Shown piece by piece: positions 51,033-59,531 of a DNA stretch of 64,000 nt. Positions within the stretch are counted from its first letter, which is position 1. Each line of letters starts with the position of its first letter. The position numbers and the translations under genes were made by a program. The stretch is from an uncultured Sphaerochaeta sp. (lineage in GTDB: Bacteria > Spirochaetota > Spirochaetia > Sphaerochaetales > Sphaerochaetaceae). The notes below the pieces were generated by a model. That model saw nothing but the letters and a program-made list of their open reading frames with translations, was not told where the DNA came from and made no database searches. The stretch is from positions 2,108,001 to 2,172,000 of the forward strand of contig NZ_OY781063.1 in the NCBI RefSeq assembly GCF_963676285.1. The letters are read 5' to 3'.

Positions 51033-53135
51033 ATGAGAAAGCAATCTGTAACTCGATCTTGGTTACTCAAGATATTTATTCCCATCATATCAATTGTTTT
51101 GGTTGCCATGATCTCTCTTGCATTAGTCTTTTCAACCTTGTTTACCGATGTAGCGCAATCAATAATTGTCGATGATTTCCTTGCATCTTTGAGAATGATC
51201 AGTACTTACTATCGACAGATGAGATTTAGCACTGTTCCCATTATTGATGATTTGAGTGATGCTACAGAGATAAGAAATTATCTCCTCGCAAATGTACCTA
51301 AGGAACAAGCAACGCTGGGAGTATACGCAAGGCTTGAGAACACAGTCGCACGTAATTCTTATATCCACTCAATATATTTGTATAACCAAAACTATGGATT
51401 TTTTTCCAGCTTGAATGGGGTTGAGTCATCAGATCAGATCAGTGACTCTACTCTCCTGTCATTCCTAGCTCAACAACCTAGAAATAAGCATCTATATCAA
51501 CGTCAATCAATATTTTCTAATAAGACGATTCCTCTTTCTTTGCCCAGATATGATGATGTACCCACCAATCTCTATTCAATTTGTAATTTAAGTTATGATG
51601 AGCAAGGAGGTTTGCGTTCTGGAATCGTAATGAATCTTTCCGAAACAGCTGCAAGAAATATATTGGCTTCTGATGATAGTGATACCATGAAAAACTTCTA
51701 TATGATTGATGAAGATTTTTTCATTATCAGTCACCCAGATCCCAAACAATTTGGACAACGAGTGACCAGCCAATCACTACTCGGCCAAATTGTGCTATTC
51801 CCAGAGTCTAGTGGAGCCGAAGTGTTGAGTGATAACAATGGAGACGACTTTCTTGCTTGTTGGTACGATGTGGGAGAGATGAACTGGCGTCTCATTTATA
51901 TACTTCCTATGGTATATTTAAGTGAACCTCTGGTTGCTTTGCGGTGGAACCTGGTCTTGGTATTCCTAGGGTTGGCAATACTTGCTTCCCTGTTATTAGT
52001 CTGGGAAACGAGACGAGTAAATAATCAGCTTACCAGAGAGAAACGGTTTATTGATTTTCTCAAGGGAATTGTAGGGATTGAGTGCCTACCTCTTTACCAT
52101 GGATCCTCCTTTCAACTTATTTTGTTCCATAGACAACCTGTTGATCGTAAAGAAGTAACTTGTGATAAGGAGCAGTTCTTAGCCTTTGCATCACAGTATT
52201 TTACCATTAATGGGAAACAAACCTTGCTGCTTCAAGTAGAACGAGGACTGTTTGTCTATCTCACTCTTCAGGATTCTTCAAACATCATCTCCCAATGTAA
52301 AAAAATGCGTATAGATATGTCTGATAGATATTCTGAGAATCTTTCAATCCTATATAGCCAAGCACGTATTGGGTTGGAGGACCTTCCACAAACATATGCT
52401 GAGATGCATCATTCATTACGTACGCAGATATTGGTACATGCTGGATTTGTTAGGCCAATTGAACAGACGAACAACAAGGAAGTGAATCTTTTCCTTGGGG
52501 AGACAGCTGAAGTAAGTAAGGCCCTCATGCAAAAATCGTGTGAAGCGTACAAGGAAGCTGTCCAATTAATGATGTCTAGCCTGAAAAGCCAAGATGATTA
52601 TGAGCTGTTTGGGGCAATGAAGCTCTATCTTAGCTACTCCATTGTCGGGTTGATAGGTGATATATTCGAGGCCTCTGAGGATATCACAGCACAGGAATGG
52701 AAGCTTTTAACTCTTAGCAGTCGCAATTATGATGAATTACAGGAAGGATTGCTTCGGGTTGAGCAACTTCTATTAGATTATAAACAACAATATTCGAAAC
52801 GACATAACCTTGAGCTTATACAAAGCATGAAAGACCTTGTTGCAGAGCACCTGTATGATGTAAATCTCAGTTCAACATTTATTGCTGATAAAGTTGAACT
52901 TTCCCTTGGGTATACACGAAACGTATTCAAGGCATCTGAGCATATGAGCTTGAATGATTATATAGGAGCAAAGCGAATAGAAGAAGCATGTCATCTCCTC
53001 ACCTCAACCAAGCAATCAATCAATTCAATACGAGAAAGCCTCGGATTCTCGAATACCTCATATTTCTGTACCTACTTCAAGAAGATCAAAGGGATGTCCC
53101 CCTCTGAATTTAGAAGAAAACAAAGGGTAGAATGA
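51033..53135 (+). CDS. two-TM AraC/XylS-family transcriptional regulator with extracellular sensor
   Basis: 700 residues. A helix at ~12-36 and another at ~305-330 flank a ~270-residue extracellular region with a Cache-like pattern. The cytoplasmic part leads to a C-terminal AraC HTH pair (~600-700): STFIADKVELSLGYTRNVFK and SINSIRESLGFSNTSYFCTYFKK, ending in GMSPSEFRRKQ. This YesN-like layout senses a ligand outside the cell and drives transport/degradation genes. The divergent ABC/GH operon is the obvious target. The ribosome-binding site is weak (AAAGGG at 11 bases). Local A+T is higher than in neighbours. Confidence 0.9.
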   Translation: MRKQSVTRSWLLKIFIPIISIVLVAMISLALVFSTLFTDVAQSIIVDDFLASLRMISTYYRQMRFSTVPIIDDLSDATEIRNYLLANVPKEQATLGVYARLENTVARNSYIHSIYLYNQNYGFFSSLNGVESSDQISDSTLLSFLAQQPRNKHLYQRQSIFSNKTIPLSLPRYDDVPTNLYSICNLSYDEQGGLRSGIVMNLSETAARNILASDDSDTMKNFYMIDEDFFIISHPDPKQFGQRVTSQSLLGQIVLFPESSGAEVLSDNNGDDFLACWYDVGEMNWRLIYILPMVYLSEPLVALRWNLVLVFLGLAILASLLLVWETRRVNNQLTREKRFIDFLKGIVGIECLPLYHGSSFQLILFHRQPVDRKEVTCDKEQFLAFASQYFTINGKQTLLLQVERGLFVYLTLQDSSNIISQCKKMRIDMSDRYSENLSILYSQARIGLEDLPQTYAEMHHSLRTQILVHAGFVRPIEQTNNKEVNLFLGETAEVSKALMQKSCEAYKEAVQLMMSSLKSQDDYELFGAMKLYLSYSIVGLIGDIFEASEDITAQEWKLLTLSSRNYDELQEGLLRVEQLLLDYKQQYSKRHNLELIQSMKDLVAEHLYDVNLSSTFIADKVELSLGYTRNVFKASEHMSLNDYIGAKRIEEACHLLTSTKQSINSIRESLGFSNTSYFCTYFKKIKGMSPSEFRRKQRVE

Positions 53136-53150
53136 GGGGGTAGAAAGTAT

Positions 53151-53178
53151 TTGGTTACACCTTCCCCTATGATATGCT
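53151..53178 (+). promoter_or_regulatory. predicted promoter for the outer-membrane-type gene
   Basis: TTGGTT (53151-53156), 16 bases, TATGCT (53173-53178). Start point ~23 bases before the GTG at 53208. Confidence 0.5.
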
Positions 53179-53207
53179 GTACCTACGTTATGTTTGGAGG
53201 AATTACT

Positions 53208-54059
53208 GTGAAACAGAATAAACGATTACTCGCACTCTTGGTTATACTCATGGCAGCAGGTCTCTTGTTTGCCCAGACCACCAACAGTGGTACGCTGAAG
53301 CTTACTGGTGCATATGGGACTGGCATTGAGGCAAAACTTGATGCAGCCTACCAGGCAAAGATTCCTGTATTGGCAGGGGAAGGACCTCTGTTCAGTGGAA
53401 ACAATGTCAAAGTAAAGGCAAACCTCGGTCTTTCTCCCATTGCTGGGACGGTGACCCTCGATGCAGTCCTTACCCCGATTGCCGTAGCTGAGATAAGCTT
53501 GGGCGGAGGCCTGGGGACCGGTTGGGATTTTGATCTGATGGACCTCAATGGTCTGAAACTCGGTACAACCGTAGGAGCTCCTCTCGCTTCTGACAGTTTG
53601 AATGGCCTCTATTACTTGGGTAGGGCAGGAGCTGCCTTCCAGTTTGACACTGGTGCCATCTTCTCTGGAGATTGGATGAGCGTAGTCATTCGTACCTACC
53701 ATGAGTTGAACTACAAGGGGTATAGCAATGCGTCTTCCGACCAAGCTTGGGAGTATGAGAATGGAGGGGCCATGGTCAATGGGTTCAACTATAAAGGTGA
53801 GTACATCCTTGGTTACCAGATGCCCCTGATGGTTAGCCTGGTTGGATTACAGTTGGAAACCTACTCCTTCAATTTGTTTGATGATGCCACTGATATGGTT
53901 GGGGACTTGAGTGTTATTGCCAACACCCAATTTACTGAAGACCTTTCTCTCTTGACTGCAATCCAGTTCACCAACTACTCCAAGGATGACAACCGTGTTA
54001 TTACCAAAGGCGATGCAGCATTCAAGAGGATAGCACTAATTCTTACCTATGCTTTGTAG
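53208..54059 (+). CDS. probable outer-membrane beta-barrel protein
   Basis: 283 residues. Signal peptide ~1-22 ends LLFAQ. The rest is rich in alternating polar/hydrophobic strands with Gly and aromatic residues (GTLKLTGAYGTGIEAKLDAAY, AFKRIALILTYAL at the C-terminus), as in small spirochaetal outer-membrane proteins. No named family recognised. The GTG at 53208 follows GGAGG by 7 bases; upstream in-frame codons would not be preceded by a site. Its 3' end including the stop is duplicated in tandem just downstream. Confidence 0.65.
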   Translation: MKQNKRLLALLVILMAAGLLFAQTTNSGTLKLTGAYGTGIEAKLDAAYQAKIPVLAGEGPLFSGNNVKVKANLGLSPIAGTVTLDAVLTPIAVAEISLGGGLGTGWDFDLMDLNGLKLGTTVGAPLASDSLNGLYYLGRAGAAFQFDTGAIFSGDWMSVVIRTYHELNYKGYSNASSDQAWEYENGGAMVNGFNYKGEYILGYQMPLMVSLVGLQLETYSFNLFDDATDMVGDLSVIANTQFTEDLSLLTAIQFTNYSKDDNRVITKGDAAFKRIALILTYAL

Positions 54060-54092
54060 AGAACGTTGACTATGCTTTGTAGAGAACGTTGA
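54047..54092 (+). repeat. 23-bp perfect tandem duplication across a stop codon
   Basis: The 23-base unit beginning CTATGCTTTGTAG occurs at 54047-54069 and again, without a gap, at 54070-54092. The first copy contains the last codons and the TAG stop of the outer-membrane-type gene. It looks like a recent slippage duplication. Confidence 0.95.
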
Positions 54093-54097
54093 CGGTT

Positions 54098-54126
54098 TTG
54101 ACTATTTGTCAAGAACACTGTATCTT
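54098..54126 (+). promoter_or_regulatory. predicted promoter for transketolase
   Basis: TTGACT (54098-54103), 17 bases, TATCTT (54121-54126). Start point near 54133, giving a ~75-base leader. Confidence 0.6.
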
Positions 54127-54143
54127 TAGTGTTAGGATCACAT

Positions 54144-54167
54144 CCCCGGCTTCTTTCAGATCCGGGG
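54144..54167 (+). terminator. GC-rich hairpin, terminator-like, in the transketolase leader
   Basis: CCCCGG (54144-54149) and CCGGGG (54162-54167), 12-base loop, followed by TGTTTC. It may end transcription of the preceding gene. Because it lies downstream of the predicted tkt promoter it would also be in that mRNA's leader. TTAGTGTTAG flanks it on both sides (54126-54135, 54179-54188). Confidence 0.45.
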
Positions 54168-54207
54168 TGTTTCATACATTAGTGTTAGAGATTTTTTGGA
54201 GGGATGG

Positions 54208-56202
54208 ATGAAAACGAATAAACTTGCTGATGCAATCCGCATATTGAGCATGGATGGCGTGCAGAAGGCCAACTCTGGTCACCCAGGGGCCCCGATGGGC
54301 ATGGCAGATATTGCTGAGGTCTTGTGGCGCAAGACCATGGCACATAATCCCAAGAATCCACAATGGGTCAACCGTGACCGCTTTGTGCTTTCCAACGGGC
54401 ATGCTTCAATGTTGATTTACTCATTGTTGCACCTCAGTGGTTATGACTTGGGAATTGAGGATCTGAAGCAGTTTAGACAGCTCCACTCCCGTACAGCTGG
54501 ACACCCAGAATATAAACTTACCCCTGGAGTAGAGACTACCACTGGACCGCTTGGACAGGGTATTGCGAATGCGGTAGGTATGGCTCTTGCAGAAAAGAAC
54601 CTTGCTGCAAAATTCAACAAGGATGGGTTCCCCGTTGTTGACCACTACACCTACGCGTTCCTTGGCGACGGTTGTATGATGGAAGGAATCAGCCACGAAG
54701 CAGCTTCCTTGGCTGGAACCTGGAAATTGGGCAAGCTTATTGCCTTCTACGACGATAACGGCATCTCCATCGATGGTGAAGTGGACGGTTGGTTTACTGA
54801 CGATACAGCCAAGCGCTTCGAGTCATATGGGTGGCAGGTATTCAGAAATGTTGACGGCCACGATTCTGATGCAATCCAGAAGGCACTTTCCGCTGCAAGA
54901 TATGAATCTTCCAAGCCTTCTTTGATCATGTGCAAGACGACTATTGGCTATGGGTCTCCCAACAAGGAAGGTACTGAGTCCTGTCATGGTGCAGCCCTTG
55001 GGGAAGCCGAGGTTGAACTCTCCCGCAAGAAGTTGGGCTGGGAGTATGATGAAAAGTTCTTTGTACCTCAGGAAATCTACGATGCATGGGATCAGAGTGA
55101 ACGGGGTGCCAAGCTTGAAGGCAAGTGGAATGACCTCTTTGCCTCCTACAAGAAGGAATACCCTGCTGAGGCAGCTGAGCTTGAGAGAAGACTTTCAGGC
55201 CAGTTCCCCACTGACTGGGAAGCTGAGTTCGACAAAGCGATCAAGAGCTGGCAGAATGACAAGGTCAAGGTAGCAAGCAGAAAGGCAAGCCAGATGGCTC
55301 TTGATGTATTGGGTTCCATGTTCCCTGAACTCCTCGGTGGATCAGCAGACCTTGCTCCTTCCAACTTGACTGAGTGGAAGGGCTCAGCAGCCTTCGATCC
55401 CAAGACAGGAAAGGGCAATTACCTCCATTTTGGAGTTCGTGAGTTTGGTATGGCTGCAATTCTTAACGGTGTTGCTCTCCATGGTGGATTCCTCTCCTTC
55501 GGTGCTACATTCCTCATGTTCATGGAGTATGCACGTAATGCACTTCGCATGGCTGCCTTGATGGGTATCAGAAACGTATATGTATTTACCCATGACTCCA
55601 TTGGTCTTGGTGAAGATGGTCCTACCCACCAGCCTGTTGAGCAGATTGCAAATCTTCGCATGACTCCCAACATGGTTACATGGAGACCTTGTGATGCAGT
55701 GGAGACTGGTGTCGCTTGGAAGAGTGCCGTAAAGAGAACTGATGGTCCTTCTGCTCTTCTGTTGAGCCGCCAGGGACTTGCTCCACAGGATCGCAGTGAC
55801 GAGCAGCTCTCCCAGATTGCACAGGGTGCTTATGTACTCTATGAATCAGGGGATAAGCCAGAGGTAATCCTGATCGGTACCGGCAGTGAGGTTGAGCTTG
55901 CTGTCAGTGCTGCGAAGAAGCTTGCTGAGGAAAAGGTTGCTGTTCGTGTGGTCTCGATGCCTTCTCCAGAGGTATTCGACAAGCAGGACGCTGCCTACAA
56001 GGAAGCTGTTCTTCCTTCTGCAGTTACCGCCAGGGTCGCTGTTGAAGCCGCTTGGGCTGACTACTGGTACAAGTATGTTGGACTGAACGGAAAGATCATC
56101 GGTATGCGTTCCTTTGGTGAATCAGCACCTGCTGGTGAGCTGTACAAGCTCTTCGGCATCACTACTGAAGCAGTCTACGAGGCTGCCAAGGAACTGCTCT
56201 AA
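54208..56202 (+). CDS. tkt: transketolase
   Basis: 664 residues, the normal length. The thiamine diphosphate motif is [18 protein letters not shown] through the Asn of [16 protein letters not shown] near the N-terminus, [14 protein letters not shown] and [18 protein letters not shown] are further family blocks. It moves two-carbon ketol units in the non-oxidative pentose phosphate pathway. The ATG at 54208 follows GGAGGG closely; a TTG at 54196 lies inside that region. Single-gene unit with its own promoter and a hairpin after the stop. Confidence 0.97.
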   Translation: MKTNKLADAIRILSMDGVQKANSGHPGAPMGMADIAEVLWRKTMAHNPKNPQWVNRDRFVLSNGHASMLIYSLLHLSGYDLGIEDLKQFRQLHSRTAGHPEYKLTPGVETTTGPLGQGIANAVGMALAEKNLAAKFNKDGFPVVDHYTYAFLGDGCMMEGISHEAASLAGTWKLGKLIAFYDDNGISIDGEVDGWFTDDTAKRFESYGWQVFRNVDGHDSDAIQKALSAARYESSKPSLIMCKTTIGYGSPNKEGTESCHGAALGEAEVELSRKKLGWEYDEKFFVPQEIYDAWDQSERGAKLEGKWNDLFASYKKEYPAEAAELERRLSGQFPTDWEAEFDKAIKSWQNDKVKVASRKASQMALDVLGSMFPELLGGSADLAPSNLTEWKGSAAFDPKTGKGNYLHFGVREFGMAAILNGVALHGGFLSFGATFLMFMEYARNALRMAALMGIRNVYVFTHDSIGLGEDGPTHQPVEQIANLRMTPNMVTWRPCDAVETGVAWKSAVKRTDGPSALLLSRQGLAPQDRSDEQLSQIAQGAYVLYESGDKPEVILIGTGSEVELAVSAAKKLAEEKVAVRVVSMPSPEVFDKQDAAYKEAVLPSAVTARVAVEAAWADYWYKYVGLNGKIIGMRSFGESAPAGELYKLFGITTEAVYEAAKELL

Positions 56203-56227
56203 GCTATTATAAAAGCATAACAATTAT

Positions 56228-56258
56228 ACTGCCCGCTTCCTGAGAGGAGGCGGGCAGT
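56228..56258 (+). terminator. hairpin terminator after tkt
   Basis: Arms ACTGCCCGC and GCGGGCAGT enclose a second matched segment TCCT/AGGA with a GAG loop, about 14 pairs counting one T-G pair. Only GTTGT follows, so it is a weak intrinsic terminator by U-run but a strong hairpin. The rest of 56259-56413 shows no gene. Confidence 0.7.
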
Positions 56259-56413
56259 GTTGTCCCAGAGCGTATTGCTAGCCTTACAATAGGTTACCAA
56301 GTGTACTGTTCTCTCGCTTGGTCGTTGGACGTAAAGTATATTCTTCCCTTATAGATTCGTTCTTTCCTGCAGAAAAAGTCCTATCGTGGCAGTATAGTTG
56401 TATCTGCCGTGCA

Positions 56414-57280
56414 TCAGCCTGTTACTCTGTTCTTTCCTTCAGATTTTGCCTCATACAACTTCTTGTCCGCATTATTAATGAGTTCATCAAGTGTAGATTC
56501 ACCTTGTAAGCATTTCACTCCGATGCTCACAGAAACCTTGAGTGTTGCTGTTGCGGATACCTTAATCTCGGTCTTTTCAATGGCAGTCCTGATATGCTTA
56601 GCAATCACAAGCGCCGACTCATGACTTGTACATTTTAGGCCGATTAAAAACTCATCACCACCGTAACGTCCTAAAATATCGTCTTTACGTAGTTCCTTCT
56701 TTGCTGCAGCTGCAACGTTTGTCAGTACGATATCTCCAGCCCCGTGACCATATCTATCATTAACAGTCTTGAAGCTATCAATATCCATCATCAAAATGCT
56801 TAGAGGCAGACCTTCTTTACCCGCTTGATTGAAAACCTCCAACAATAATTGGTGTGAATACTGTCGGTTATAGGTCTGGCATAACGCATCGTTTTGTGCC
56901 ATTTCCTTCAGTCGCTGGCCTTCAATTTTTTCTGTAACATCCATGCAGCTTCCTATGAAGCCAATAAAGACATTATCCTCATTATAGAAAGGAACCCCGC
57001 GGTCATTAATCCATCTATACTGACCGTCGTATCGCTTGAGGCGGTAGTCCATCTCAAATGGTTTCTGCAGTTTGAAATTATCAAGATAGATCTTTACGCA
57101 TCTATCAAAATCATCAGGGTGAACCCCTGATGCCCATCCAAAGCCATATTCTTCTTCCATAGTATGCCCAGTGAATTCGAGCCACGTTCTATTGAAATAG
57201 TCACATTCAGTGCTGAGATTTGATCTCCATATCATGTTTGGTGAAGATTCGACAATCAATCGATACTGTTCTAAATCCAT
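56414..57280 (-). CDS. PAS-GGDEF diguanylate cyclase
   Basis: 288 residues. PAS (~1-125) has NRTWLEFTGHTMEEEYGFGW and YRWINDRGVPFYNEDN. The GGDEF domain (~130-288) has the intact signature GGDEF and an RKDD I-site five residues upstream, so it should make c-di-GMP and be product-inhibited. No membrane segment. GAGGAG precedes the ATG. It is the only catalytically complete GGDEF in the window, in contrast to the degenerate ones at 1396-3399 and 17656-18957, which could act as receptor or structural domains. Confidence 0.93.
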   Translation of the reverse strand: MDLEQYRLIVESSPNMIWRSNLSTECDYFNRTWLEFTGHTMEEEYGFGWASGVHPDDFDRCVKIYLDNFKLQKPFEMDYRLKRYDGQYRWINDRGVPFYNEDNVFIGFIGSCMDVTEKIEGQRLKEMAQNDALCQTYNRQYSHQLLLEVFNQAGKEGLPLSILMMDIDSFKTVNDRYGHGAGDIVLTNVAAAAKKELRKDDILGRYGGDEFLIGLKCTSHESALVIAKHIRTAIEKTEIKVSATATLKVSVSIGVKCLQGESTLDELINNADKKLYEAKSEGKNRVTG

Positions 57281-57594
57281 ATAGTACTTCTCCTCAGAAT
57301 GATATGATACTTTTCCCGTCTTATTCGTTAAAACAGGTAGCCCTTTTTGAATTCTACTCTGTACCCATCATCAAAGATATAAACCTAGATAATAACATCT
57401 TCCATCCACCTTCGTGCCTAAGTCAATACGGGTGCACAGTATGGAATGATTTGAAGGAAATAGCCATAGTGGTACTGTAGCGGATTCGTCGCCTGTTCCT
57501 TATGCCCAAACTCTACTGAATCAGGGTTTTATAAGAACCCAGTTGGTGTACAGAGTAACTAGAACGGTAGTAATCGTATTGCATCGGCTACTCC
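57281..57594. other. 314-base stretch without a supported gene
   Basis: It must contain the minus-strand promoter of the PAS-GGDEF gene (TATCAT lies ~25 bases upstream of its ATG, with a poor -35). No convincing ORF, repeat or RNA gene is seen in the rest. Confidence 0.4.
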
Positions 57595-57813
57595 TTGCTA
57601 ATTGTTTTCAGCCTATGGATGCCAGGTCTAATGCTCTTCGAAGTACCCATCATGCGAATTCATTTGGGATTCTTGATCAAAGTTTCTCCCATAGGCGTCA
57701 ATCAGCTCCTCTTTGCCCAGTTGTCTGAACGGGAATTGCACGATATCGTAGAGCTGATGTATTCCCATCTAGAGGAGTACTATCAGAATATGGGAGGATT
57801 GGTTCGTGATTGA
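57595..57813 (+). CDS. short ORF upstream of and coupled to the methyltransferase gene, doubtful
   Basis: Up to 72 codons in frame from a TTG. The last ~38 residues (SERELHDIVELMYSHLEEYY onward) look protein-like, with an amphipathic helix, and the stop overlaps the methyltransferase start by 8 bases as in real operons. No start codon has a good ribosome-binding site, and the first ~30 residues look non-coding, so it could be a remnant of a longer gene. No family recognised. Confidence 0.3.
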   Translation: MLIVFSLWMPGLMLFEVPIMRIHLGFLIKVSPIGVNQLLFAQLSERELHDIVELMYSHLEEYYQNMGGLVRD

Positions 57814-58411
57814 TTCATCAAAATACTATGACCTGAATGCTGAGCAGTATCTGTCTACAACCCGGGATGTCGATATGACCTCCCACTATGCTCTGTTTCT
57901 CCCATATATCCCCTCTGGTGGTCGTATTCTTGATGCAGGCTGTGGTAGTGGACGTGATTCACGATACTTCCTTGACAGTGGGTATGAGGTTGAGGCCTTT
58001 GATCTGAGCGAGTCGATGGTAAAGGCTGCCTGTGAACTGACAGGGCTCCCTGTCCGTAATCTTTCCTTCCAACAAATGGACTACAAGAACTCATTCGATG
58101 GGATTTGGGCCTGCGCTTCACTGCTGCATGTGCCAATGGAAGAACTACAACTTGTCTTTGAAAGAATGGCCTTTGCATTGAAAGAACAGGGAGTACTCTA
58201 TTGCTCCTTCAAGTTGCAAGCAGAAGACTTTCAGAGGGAGGGAAGGCATTTTACGTGTTTTACCGTAGCATCATTCAAGCAGTATGTTGATGAGCTACCA
58301 TGGTTTTCCCTTGAGGAGCTTGTGCAAACCCGGGACCTCCGCCCAGGTAGGGCAGAGGAGTATTGGATCAATGCCATACTCAAGAAAGTTTCTGCACCAC
58401 CGGTAGGTTGA
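57806..58411 (+). CDS. class I SAM-dependent methyltransferase
   Basis: 201 residues. SAM-binding motif I is ILDAGCGSGRDSRYF, the acidic residue of motif II is in VEAFDLSESMV, and motif III-like GIWACASLLHVP follows. This resembles the UbiE/tellurite-resistance-like small methyltransferases. Substrate unknown. The GTG at 57806 has GGAGG at 9 bases. Its 3' end overlaps the convergent ADP-ribosylglycohydrolase gene by 32 bases. Confidence 0.88.
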   Translation: MIDSSKYYDLNAEQYLSTTRDVDMTSHYALFLPYIPSGGRILDAGCGSGRDSRYFLDSGYEVEAFDLSESMVKAACELTGLPVRNLSFQQMDYKNSFDGIWACASLLHVPMEELQLVFERMAFALKEQGVLYCSFKLQAEDFQREGRHFTCFTVASFKQYVDELPWFSLEELVQTRDLRPGRAEEYWINAILKKVSAPPVG

Positions 58412-59327
58412 TCAATTCTTCGACCCACTCTTCTGCAAGCCGTTCTAAACGCTTATGAGGATAGCTGATCAAGCCTTGCAGACAATTCGATATCTTCAAG
58501 GCAGAGATCCAGCGCTCTGGCATATGTTCCCTGGTGGCAATTGCCCCAGCCAAGGCTCCATAGATAACAGCATTGGTGTCAGCATCGCCTGCACGCATGA
58601 TAAGATCCACCATACCTTGCTCGAATGAATCCTGGTGCAACAGGGTATAGAAAGCAAGCTGGAAAGCAACCAGCACCCAACCTTTATACGGACCATCGAT
58701 TCCCTGGGGTGGTTCATGTGCAGCCTTAGAGAGAGCTTCCAGTACCGATGGCTCCTTTGTCATTGAAGGGGCTGACTTCAAGAGATATGCATAAATTTCA
58801 TGGGCATCCCACCCCTTGCTGATAGCAAGCGAGAGAGCGAAAGCATAGATGCGATTACAATCCCTGCAGACTGTATGGGTATGGGTGATGGAGCAGTCCT
58901 CGTCTGCAACATGCATGAGGGCTGATGTTGAATAATTGCTTCCCAGGATCCCTATGGGCGTGATACGCATCAGGGCTCCATTTGCCTGGCTCTGAGGATT
59001 GAAAGAACCATCCAAGGCACCATAGATGGTTACCCCGATATCCAAGGGGCCTGCATCACGCCAGCGGATGTATGCTTTTCTCACTGCTTCCTTCTGGTAG
59101 CGACCATGTTCCAGGATGCTCTGGATCATCATGATTGCCATTTCACTATCGTCGGTAATCTGTCCTGCCAGGCCAACATATCGGGAACTCACCCCCATAT
59201 CCCTGATACCATCAGGAAAGGATTGGCGAACTGTTTTTTCACGCTTGAACTCTGTCTGTGCACCCAAGGCATCCCCTATAAAACTTCCAAGCAGGGATCC
59301 CAATGCTCGCTCATACCGTGTTGTCAC
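58380..59327 (-). CDS. ADP-ribosylglycohydrolase (DraG-like)
   Basis: 315 residues. The two metal-site motifs are GQITDDSEMAIMM and RAGDADTNAVIYGALAGA; GSFIGDALGAQTEF opens the fold. Members remove ADP-ribose from proteins or act on related N-glycosyl compounds. No nitrogenase or DraT is near, so the target is unknown. The start is GTG with AAGGAG at 8 bases. It is divergent from catalase and convergent with the methyltransferase. Confidence 0.92.
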   Translation of the reverse strand: MTTRYERALGSLLGSFIGDALGAQTEFKREKTVRQSFPDGIRDMGVSSRYVGLAGQITDDSEMAIMMIQSILEHGRYQKEAVRKAYIRWRDAGPLDIGVTIYGALDGSFNPQSQANGALMRITPIGILGSNYSTSALMHVADEDCSITHTHTVCRDCNRIYAFALSLAISKGWDAHEIYAYLLKSAPSMTKEPSVLEALSKAAHEPPQGIDGPYKGWVLVAFQLAFYTLLHQDSFEQGMVDLIMRAGDADTNAVIYGALAGAIATREHMPERWISALKISNCLQGLISYPHKRLERLAEEWVEELINLPVVQKLS

Positions 59328-59467
59328 TGCATTGCTCCTTACCCTAATTGTACCACATGAGGAGGTGAAAAGATGTAGAGAATTATCGCTAATTGCGTTT
59401 GTTTTTTATTATATTCATGCTACAGATGTGCGCAATTATAGGACAAATAGTGCATATATTTTCTTTC

Positions 59468-59496
59468 TTGCATGTGAATTACACAGCCCTTATACT
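59468..59496 (+). promoter_or_regulatory. predicted promoter for catalase
   Basis: TTGCAT (59468-59473), 17 bases, TATACT (59491-59496). Start point ~29 bases before the ATG at 59532. An AATTA-TCGC-TAATT palindrome at 59381-59394 could be a regulator site, but it does not match a PerR or Fur box well. Confidence 0.65.
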
Positions 59497-59531
59497 AATG
59501 GTGAGTAGACTTTTTAAAAAGGAGGCCAACA

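Noticed and set aside
59381..59394. PerR/Fur box before catalase
   Set aside because: AATTA-TCGC-TAATT is palindromic but does not fit either consensus in length or core bases.
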